From: a virus
Virus record (IMG/VR): IMGVR_UViG_3300009085_000003
Span: 1 to 64,000 of that record
Strand: one strand, 5' to 3'
Length of the DNA: 64,000 nucleotides
Shown: piece after piece, positions 42,526-51,900 of the stretch
Numbering within the stretch: the first letter of the stretch is position 1
Layout: each line of letters starts with the position of its first letter
Program-made: the position numbers and the translations under genes
Notes under the pieces: generated by a model
Told to the model about the DNA's origin: nothing
What the model saw: the letters and a program-made list of their open reading frames with translations, nothing else
Databases searched by the model: none

Positions 42526-45371
42526 GTGACTCCTACTATAAACGGATTATCATTCATTATAACAAACTCCAATTCGTTCAGACACCCAAAGCCAGTTAGG
42601 GCATTACAGAAAATTCGGCTGATGGGCACTCTGGCAGAGAACACGTAAGCTGAATTGCCGCTACTGTGACCATCACCAAATGTATACGCAATACCAACCG
42701 AGGATGTCCATGCCTCCATCGCGTTGCCATGATATAGCGCCGTATCGTACTTGTCAATACCAGCCCTACCCGCCTCAAAATTGATGTCTCCGATAGCTCT
42801 GGGTACCTCCAAATCGATAAAGCCTCGATAAAGCACAAGGGTGTCAGTCGGTTTGTATCCCATTTTGGCGAACCACGCCTGTGTTTGGCGATATATCGCT
42901 CGCAGCAACGCGCGTGCCTCGGCATTGGTCAATAGCATCATATGTTCGGAGCGGATGTCCATCTTCTCATCCGATGTCGACAGCTCCCCCTTCGCCAAGG
43001 TGTCCGCAACGAATACCGTGAGACGAGCGAGGTTTCTCTGCTTCTCGTCAGGGAACACGTCCGCAAAATTGCCCTCCAGCATATCATTGAGCGGAGACGG
43101 GTACAGGGCGGTGATATCGACACCGGTCTCGGCTGCGTATTGCTCTGCCAACACCGTAACTTTTTCATGTAAGGCACGGGCAATACTCCGAACGGAGTCC
43201 TCGGTTCCGATACTCCCCTTGTCACCATCCGGCACGTTGTATAGAAACCCGCGTATGATGCTACTTTCGGTTTCGTGGATGTAGGCGTAGTATTTTGATG
43301 TATCGGTAACTCCGGCTGCCGCCAGAGCTTCGTAAGCTACGGCTTGTAGTTCGTCATAATACTTGGTCAGAAAATCGCTCTTGGGTTGTACAGCGGCGTA
43401 TTTCTGTTCTTGCCACTGCGACATATTAGCGCCAAACTCGTCCTTCATCGCCTTTTGCAGACCCAGCATCATGGCATTATTATCATTCGAGCTGTGCGCC
43501 CAGCACTTAATAGCCGTACTCACTAGGGTCGGACTAATCCCAGTCTCTTGACTTAGGGTACTAATCACGTTCTTTTTAGCTTCCACACGCGCCACATTTA
43601 GTAGAGCCTCAACTTGCCCTTTATAGGTACCAGCTACAATCTGCCTAGAGAGCTCATCACGGTATTTGGTCGCCATGTCCACCATGTAGGCTGACTCGGG
43701 ATGCTTGGTGTAATGTTGTAGAAATTCTGGCGTGAGGTATTTGTCCAACATGAGCATCTCACGCTCGAGGGCGATTCGGCTCCTGTCGTCCCGGTCGCCT
43801 TTCTGAGTTCTATCAAACGGGGTAATATCCGCAAAATACTCCCCACTGCTTTGGCTTCCGCCCACCGCTACCGGTCGTGACGCCCCCTTTGGGGCGCTGC
43901 CGCCACGTTTGCCAAGGATGCCAACATGCCCATGGTGCCCAGAGCCAGTGCCACCTTTGAATGCAGCAACCTTGCCTTGGAGAATCCCCATGATGAATGC
44001 AAACATATCCGGGTCTTGGCGTGCCAATCGCCATGGGCTGACCGCGAATATCTCAAAAGCGCAGGACAGCAACTCGGTGCTCCCGTTCTGGTAGGAGGTA
44101 GTCATATACTCGAACAAGGGCGGCTTGTTCCGAGCTTCCAGCCGGTCTCGGTATTCGTTCAGTAACGCCCGGTCGTCGTCGTATAGCAGATATTCAATAG
44201 CGTGACCATACTCATGCGCGACCGTTGCCTTGAGCTCATCGTCCATGGTATCCACATCGAGGTCAGTCTCTCGGTCGGTGTATGGATAATTTTCCCGTGT
44301 TGGTAAGAGCTCAGAGTACCCAGCCAGAGCCCGCAGCTCGGGAACCACCTCATAAGGAATGTTCATTTGCGTATTGGTATCATCGTAGTTAGCGCCACTA
44401 TTAAACATACTGTACTTTAAGTTTACGCCAATCATGGGCTGGGTTTCGTCCACCACATCATAATTGACCAGCGAGTCGACTTCTGTAATCGCATCATATA
44501 TTTTCTGGTCGATAGCATCTCGAATTTCCGGCGTCAGTTGCTTGAGCACCCTATCAGGATAATTATGCATCACGTCCACGGTCTCATACTTGTTCAGATA
44601 CTGGGTGGTGTCAACACCAAACATATCGACGAACTGGCGTTGCATCTTGTGTTGCAGGGCTTGAGACACCTCTCGAGCCTTGGTATAGCGCTCCATGGCT
44701 GTCGATAGTTCATCGACCGCGTTCTGCATCACATCAGCTGCATGTTCGCCAAGGTACTTTTTTGCCTTGGCGTAAGAGTCTATAGCGACCACGCGTATCG
44801 GTTTCGATGGAATCTTGGCTGTGATATCAAATCCCGCATTACGCCACGCAGCGTTAGGCATATTATCAAGGTGTATATTTGGGTAGAACGCACCCTCAGC
44901 TCGAAACGCGATTGTCCAGTCCTCCGACACTTCATACTCGCCCAGCTCCAGCATATCCAGTACCTCGCCGTTACCAGCCCGCCACGCTGACATCACCGCG
45001 TCGAGCTGCTTGTGAGTCTCGGCATACGCTGCCGTGTACTGAGTCAGGTCTTTATCAATCGCTTTCATGTATGCGTCTAGATAGGTCTTGCCAATCGCCT
45101 TGGTCTGACGCAGTTTTGCCGTGAGTCCCTTTTGGTCGTAGTACCGATGCCGCACAGACGGGATATCGTACGACGGGATATCACGCTTTCCCTGCCCCCG
45201 CTCCCCCTTGGGTAACGACCCGCCACGTATCCCCGGACGACCCGCATGTCCCCAGTTTCCGGAGCTGGCACCACCTTTTACAGTGGCGCCAGTTCCCCAT
45301 ACAGCTGGGTCGATGATATCGATGTCAATCGATAACGGGATTCCGGGAACCGCGACGTTATTGTTTTTCAT
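42522..45371 (-). CDS. head-associated protein: metallopeptidase plus R-S-E ADP-ribosyltransferase
   Basis: A 949-residue protein with two Gly-rich elements (residues 32-56 and 472-496; bases 45204-45278 and 43884-43958). Between them is a gluzincin-like domain with VAHEYGHAIEY (HExxH, His386-His390) and STELLSCAFEIF (Glu433, possible third ligand). After the second element the C-terminus (about 835-949) has the ADP-ribosyltransferase R-S-E signature: Arg849 in LVLYRGF, the Ser pair 890-891 in AWTSSVG, and Glu933-x-Glu935 in NELEFVI. Both enzymes are typical of phage- and bacteria-borne effectors. The start overlaps the methyltransferase end by 14 bases. Confidence 0.78.
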   Translation of the reverse strand: MKNNNVAVPGIPLSIDIDIIDPAVWGTGATVKGGASSGNWGHAGRPGIRGGSLPKGERGQGKRDIPSYDIPSVRHRYYDQKGLTAKLRQTKAIGKTYLDAYMKAIDKDLTQYTAAYAETHKQLDAVMSAWRAGNGEVLDMLELGEYEVSEDWTIAFRAEGAFYPNIHLDNMPNAAWRNAGFDITAKIPSKPIRVVAIDSYAKAKKYLGEHAADVMQNAVDELSTAMERYTKAREVSQALQHKMQRQFVDMFGVDTTQYLNKYETVDVMHNYPDRVLKQLTPEIRDAIDQKIYDAITEVDSLVNYDVVDETQPMIGVNLKYSMFNSGANYDDTNTQMNIPYEVVPELRALAGYSELLPTRENYPYTDRETDLDVDTMDDELKATVAHEYGHAIEYLLYDDDRALLNEYRDRLEARNKPPLFEYMTTSYQNGSTELLSCAFEIFAVSPWRLARQDPDMFAFIMGILQGKVAAFKGGTGSGHHGHVGILGKRGGSAPKGASRPVAVGGSQSSGEYFADITPFDRTQKGDRDDRSRIALEREMLMLDKYLTPEFLQHYTKHPESAYMVDMATKYRDELSRQIVAGTYKGQVEALLNVARVEAKKNVISTLSQETGISPTLVSTAIKCWAHSSNDNNAMMLGLQKAMKDEFGANMSQWQEQKYAAVQPKSDFLTKYYDELQAVAYEALAAAGVTDTSKYYAYIHETESSIIRGFLYNVPDGDKGSIGTEDSVRSIARALHEKVTVLAEQYAAETGVDITALYPSPLNDMLEGNFADVFPDEKQRNLARLTVFVADTLAKGELSTSDEKMDIRSEHMMLLTNAEARALLRAIYRQTQAWFAKMGYKPTDTLVLYRGFIDLEVPRAIGDINFEAGRAGIDKYDTALYHGNAMEAWTSSVGIAYTFGDGHSSGNSAYVFSARVPISRIFCNALTGFGCLNELEFVIMNDNPFIVGVT

Positions 45372-45921
45372 ATGCAGCCAGATAATCTACAACCTCAAGT
45401 TGTTTGTGGGCAGTCATCATTTTGTCCACTACCAGTTTAACATCTTTCCAGACATCTTTACCGTAATCATGGAACAGAATAATTCCACCCTTTTTGACCA
45501 GTGGAACCCAGTCTGTGATATCGCGGGTGATTTCGTGCTCCAGATGACCATCGTCAACCAGCAGCAGGTCGATGGGTTTATTATCCGCCCAGTGCTTGAC
45601 CCGTGCCTCGTGCGCGTCCGCAAGAATCTGGACGGGATACGCCGGGAACCCATGCTCCAAAAATGCGTTCTGTTCATTCACCAAGCCGTGCCCTGTAGCC
45701 ATTAAGGTATTATCAATCGTGTACAGGGTCGGCAGCAGGTCTGGGCGTACATCAGCCACCGCCATGGCAGTGGTTCCCACGCCCGCGCCAATATTGACCA
45801 CCGTGGCATTCTCCGGGGCAAGCTGGGCATACTTCGCCAGTAGACCCACCTCGTTAACCGTCAGGTAGCCGAACGACCGAGCCAGATGCTCCGCACGTGT
45901 TGCTTTCAGTAACTCGCTCAT
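45358..45921 (-). CDS. class I SAM-dependent methyltransferase
   Basis: A 187-residue protein starting at an ATGA overlap with the giant head protein. It has VVNIGAGVGTTAMAVAD (motif I), TLYTIDN (the acidic end of beta2), PIDLLLVDDGHLEHE (motif IV) and KKGGIILFHDYG. This pattern fits the Methyltransf_24 group, which often modifies sugars or small molecules. The target is unknown; it lies between two effector genes and may modify head proteins or glycans. Confidence 0.75.
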   Translation of the reverse strand: MSELLKATRAEHLARSFGYLTVNEVGLLAKYAQLAPENATVVNIGAGVGTTAMAVADVRPDLLPTLYTIDNTLMATGHGLVNEQNAFLEHGFPAYPVQILADAHEARVKHWADNKPIDLLLVDDGHLEHEITRDITDWVPLVKKGGIILFHDYGKDVWKDVKLVVDKMMTAHKQLEVVDYLAAYEKQ

Positions 45922-48900
45922 AATCCTAGTAACCTCCTAATAGCAACCTCTAGGTCGCTACTGTTTAAATTATAGTCGAAATCAAATATATCGTTAGCAG
46001 CAATGATTTCGACATTCTCACCACCAAAGATACGGAACTCACCCATGGAGCTCATCTGGTAACCCTTGGCTTTGCCCAGCTTCCCCATTTTTGGTTTCAG
46101 AACAAGTGTCTTAAACTGTTTCGGGTCAAGTTTGGCGAGCGCTTTCCAGTTGGTGCCAAAGAATACCGGGTTGCTCATGCCGCCCGCACCTTCACGCGCA
46201 TATAGGTAGGCGTGTGACCACAGATACCACAGAGCCTCGCGGTACGCCTCCTCGGTCATCAGGGTTCCATCCCACTTTTTGACCTCCTCGCCACGTTCAT
46301 AAGCCATAAGTCTGTCCAGACTCTTTTCGCTATCGAACTCCCGGAATCGGTCGCTCCAATCTTCCCGGATACCCTCACTGCCGTTCTGGGCACCCTCAAA
46401 CATCTGGGTAGCAGTCAACATACCATTTGCGACTAACCACGCCTCCTGTAGAGACTGCTCGACTTCTTTGGCAGTCTTAAGGTCATTGGTCAGGGAGATG
46501 GTCTTATCATCACCGCCCGCAAGACCGACTTCGCTATCGTGCCCATGCATCTCGTAGCGGGAGCGGAGCTGGTCACCGATGACAGCTGCGGCATCGGTCG
46601 TGACGTGATATAGCTCATCCGGCAATTCCATCCATTTGCCTTGGTTACTGACATAAAACGCTGTCAGCGCCTCAACATCGGACGGGGTCAAGCGAGCAGC
46701 GGTGACCGCATGATTGACATCGAACTCGAACTTTTCACGCAGCTCCCCAGCCACTCCGCCATATTCTATGATATCGTAGTACCCTTTGTATTCTTTGCTA
46801 TCCTCGCCATACTTGGCTTTAAGTTGCTCCTCGTACCCCTGCAAAATATAGTCTGTCTCCGAGCGACTAAACTCGGTCATGTCAGGAGCGCCTGCCAGTA
46901 ACTCTCGGGCTAATTTTCTACCGTAACGACCACGCTCCGCACTGGCATCGCTTCCATCTTGTATCAAGAGCGACTTGTCAGTCATCCGTGTAGATAAATC
47001 CTCTGCGTTTTCAGGCAGCCCAAGCTGTTCGCGCACGCGACGTATGCGATTATCAAACTCGGCTTGATGGTGCTCCAATACTTTGGTTACCTGAGCTGTA
47101 GTAACATAATTGCAGTTCGTAAACACTTCCATCCCGAGGTCTACAGTTGCTGGGTCATCACTGTCCCGCAAAGCACGCCAGTGGTCATATGTCAGACCAA
47201 GCGTGCTAAGCGCAATATCAAAATCGTCAGCACCCAGTCCAACAGTGCCATTATTATCCGTGGCTTCCAGTTTGTTTTTGAGGAGCAGGTATGGTCTGGA
47301 TATTGTCATCTGCGGAGTCTCCAGTATCTCCGCACTCACATCCGGGTCTCCATACCCACGCCTGACGCTACGAGAACTGAAATAGAATTTGTCGGCTAGG
47401 TCAATCATGACATCTGGGTTAGGAATGATGCCATTGTTAGCGATGATGGCTTTCGCCTCTTGCACCAGAGCTTGCCGCTGGGCACGAGCTTGTTCGACCT
47501 CAGCATCCTCGATACCGTATGACACCACCGGTCGCGCGGCTCCCTTGGGCGCTGAACCGCCCCGGCGTCCCAAGACGCCCACGTGTCCACGGTGACCAGA
47601 ACCAGCCCCGCCTTTCAGCTTCGCCTCTTTGTTCACGCCAACGTAGTCCCACTCTTGGAGCGGGTGGGTACGCCAGCCACCATCGTCGCTGATGTATATA
47701 GCAATGTCCGACGGATTCAACTGTCGTTCAAATAAGGCGCTTAGAATGTCAGGAAAGTGTTTATCCAGCTTTTTCAATAACCGGTCGATATCATCATCAC
47801 CGTATCGATGCAGAGATACAATTGGCTTCCCTTTCACATACCCAAACAGCCCACGGAAACTTATGTTATCCTGATTTAATTTGTCATTACCACCATAACG
47901 ACCTGTCTCTCGCATGAGGATATCGTCATGTATCTCGTCTTTTTTCCCGGCGAACGCAAGCCCATCCTCGGTAACCAAGAATGGTCGAACGTCAGCCATG
48001 CCCTCTGTTTTATTGGTTCGTATCATGGCGTAGCCGGGTATCTCGTCCTCAGCCCGGAGTCGAGAGGCAACATCGATATCAGTAATGCCCATCGTCACGA
48101 GCCCACCGCGTCCTGAGCCACCCACCTTACCGGGACGTCCACGATGACCAAAATTACCAGAGCCCTCTCCGCCCTTGAGTACCACATTTCCGTGAATAAT
48201 CCCCAAAATGAATGAGAACAGGTACGGGTCTTGCCGCGCCAGTTTCCATGGGGCGGTAGCGAAAATCTCAAAAGCACAGGACAGGATTTCGGTCTCCCCG
48301 CTCGAGTATTCCCTGTTCATGTAGTCAAAGAACATATGAGACGTGTTCTTGTTCGTTCGGTAGTCCCTCAGGGCTTGGCGGGTCTTGGCTGGCAACCGTG
48401 CCTCTACGTGATGACCCAACTCATGCCACAACTCCGCTCGGGCAGCCTCTTGCATGGCGTCCACATCCAGTTCGGTATGGCGCTGTACATACGGATAATT
48501 GTTCGGGTCGTTAGCAAGGAACTCCCCGCTATCCCATGTGTACAAAGTCGCCTCGCCGCTTATCTGCTGTAAATCCGCAGTGTACGCGCCCCGATTCGGG
48601 TAGGTAACAAAGAGCACTTCGTTATCGACAGCTTTCGGGTCGTAGACACTTTTATCAATCATCTGGTTGGCACGCCACAGCTCCTGCCGGATAAACTCCT
48701 CGGCATCAGGGGCGTACCGTATATCGCCAATATTCCAACCGATAGGACGCGGCGCCAAAGCGATAGACGTCCTGAATTTCTCCGCCTTGTCTCCGGCACT
48801 CAGCACACTGGTATAACAGTCCATGACCATCTGGCGCTGCATGTCGTTGACCTCACCCTTGCGCTTGATAACCTCTTGAACAAATTCATTGTGTCGATTT

Positions 48901-51900
48901 AGATACGTCTCAAAGTGCTCCGCCGCCTGCGGATACTCTTTCTGAATGTCGCGCAAGCTCATCTCTCGCTCGAGCGTATTGTTGAACGGGGACGGCGAGA
49001 TTCGTCGCTCAGTAATTGTAAAAACTCTATCATCGATGCCTATCGGTCGAATGCGACTTGTCCCATAAAGATGGGACTCGATTCCAGCAACCGCGGTACT
49101 GGTCTGTTCGTTGAACATCGCCTCGCGCGTATCCGGGGATGACAGGGTAGACCTATCGTTTTCCATCCACACCATCTGGTTACGAACCCAGACGAGATAG
49201 TCATCGCGCAACTTCTCATACTGTTCTACCTGCGGTTTGACCCGGTTCATGTACTCGAGCACGGCAGAGGCGCCCGCCCGCATCAACGACTTAACGTCAT
49301 GTTCGTATACAACTGGATGACCGCTCACATCTTTTTCCGGTGGGAATTTCAGGAACGGATTATCAAGATTAATAGCGGGGGTGGAACGCTCACCTTTAGG
49401 TAACGAACCTCCACGCTTGCCCGGTCTGCCAGCGTGACCGATATTGCCGGAGCCCGTACCACCCTTAGTAGTAACATTCGGGTCATAGCCAAATGTAAAC
49501 GAGTCAAGCTCCGTGAGCCAATCAAAGTGCCGAAAGTATGGCTTGTTGGCAACGATGACCACGCGCAATGGCTTGCCCGTTAAATCACAATACTTTTTCA
49601 GGGCGCCCATGAATCGAGACCCTAGGTTGTTAAGGTTGTCTGGTTTTTTAAAGATGGTTCCCAAATATAGGTATGAGCCATCGTCCTGTATTCCAACCGA
49701 CAACTGGGTATTATCATTATCGGTGAAGTACAGCGACTCGACCGGATTGCCGTAGATGTCGTTCCACCGCTCGTCACCATTACCATAGCGCATCGTAACA
49801 TCCCCGCCCATTTCGCGCTCAAAGAATATCTTCACCGGGTTGTCTGGCGTGTTTAATAGTTGCCGACCAGTGATACTGCGACTCCACAGCTCGCGCCGGG
49901 GCATATCTGTGCCGTCAGCAACTTCACGTAGCTTATTAACAGCATCGTTATAACCCGCTTCGGAGCCGCCCTCCCCAGACCCACCCACCTGTCCGGGGCG
50001 TCCCCGGTGACCAAAGTTACCAGAACCCTGTCCGCCTTTCAGCACCGTAGTTCCCTGAATGATGCTGAGGATAAAGCCGAACATCTCTGGGTCTTGTTGG
50101 GCAAGACGCCATGGGGCAGTAGAGAATATCTCGAACGCGCAGGACAGGAGCTCGGTGGCACCAGTGCGGTACCGTGTTTGCATGTAGTCGAACATGAAAG
50201 GATTCTTACCATCGGCTACATCCACGCGAAAGAGATAGAAATTATCAATAGCATGACGGTATGGTACGGTTAGAGTGTGTTCCACATGATGACCAAACTC
50301 GTGCCAGATTTCCAGCCGCAGGTATTCTTGCAGTGTGTCGACATCCACATCGTAGTCTCGCGGTATGAATGGATAAATGCCACCTATGCCAGCACCGGGG
50401 AATTCTGGGGGTTCAGCCGCATAGGCGCTCTCGCGCTGGTCGTATGTCACCAGCTTGCGGTCTAAGGTGATGGTCGGTATATCCAACTCCCGGTTGTCCG
50501 CAGGGTTGGCATACGAACCGGTCATAAGGGAGGTGTCAATATAGAGCTTGTCACCATACAAGCTGCGGTTGCCCTCATGCAGAATGTTGACATTCACTAC
50601 GCCTGCCGCATCGTCTACGACGCTACGAATATAATCAATGGCGTCCGGTGAAATAGATAGGGGCTTACCGGTGATGTCTACTCCTCCCGTATTCATGTCC
50701 AGCGCGACCTCCCATGGTCTTGGGTTGGACGCCTTAAGAGATTTAATGAACTGGTTCGCTAACTCGGTCTGGACTTTGTTGGCTGCCTCGCGCTTTTCAA
50801 TATAGCCGTTCGCAAAGGCATTGTAATCGTTGAACCACTTATCCAGTCCGCCAGCAGTGAGGGCTTCTGGATATTTTTCCTTGAGGTCGTTGTAGCTGAA
50901 AACCTGCTGGTATTTGTGACCGGATTCGTGGGTATTTGGGTCATCAGCCGACGGTACCCATGGCTGGATAAGCAGGAACGGCTCATCCGGGCTCAGGGGA
51001 CGCACCTCCATGCGCGAGTCGTAGGTATTATCAAAGCGCTGCTGCCCGATACGAATCGACGGGTTCCGCACATCGACATGGGCAAGACCGTAATCATCAG
51101 GGGATAGGTGCCGAAACGTGTCATGGAGCACATTGCTAGAATCGGCTGACGGCAGACTTTGCAGGAACTCATGTGTTATCGCCTTAAAGTCAGCCTGTGC
51201 CTCAGTGACGAACGTCTCCCGCAGCTTTTTGTACTCATCCAGCTGGGGCTCGATGGATTTCAGGTATACAGCTGCCGCATCCTTGTTCGCGTCGATGAGT
51301 GCCTGAACATGGCTTGGGTATTGCGGTGCCGGGAATGTTTTGTCGCCCACGCGCAGGACACCACGCGGCTGCTTCTTGGGCTTGTCTACTGGAACCCCAC
51401 GAACGCCCTTGGGCAAGCTGCCACCGCGTTTTCCGGGTCGTCCTGCATGACCAACGTTCCCAGAGCCTGTGCCGCCCTTGGTGGTAGTCTCTTTCAGGGA
51501 GATGTTCCCATCGGAATCGATAAACACGTGCTTGGCAGACAAAAACTCGCTCAGGTCATATTCGAGCGATACACTGGAGTACCCATGACCGAGATGCTCA
51601 GAGTACGTCTGCCAGCGCACAGTGTCGTTGTCCGCCAGCTCCATATCCCAGACGCCAGCATCGTACATGCGTTGCAGCTGGCGGAGGATTTTGGAGTTGA
51701 CGTTCTGGGTGGTGATATATAAAGACTTGCCACGGAAATTACCAACCAACAGGCGGAAGTTCACGAACGGTATCGCGCTGTTCTCGTCCATGACCAACAT
51801 GCCATACGTCTCCTGCATGGCGTGGCGGAACATGCCCACGGTCTCAGAGAGCTTCACCGGCATCGTTGTCATGGGCTGATTCTCGAGCTGGTGTTTCAGG

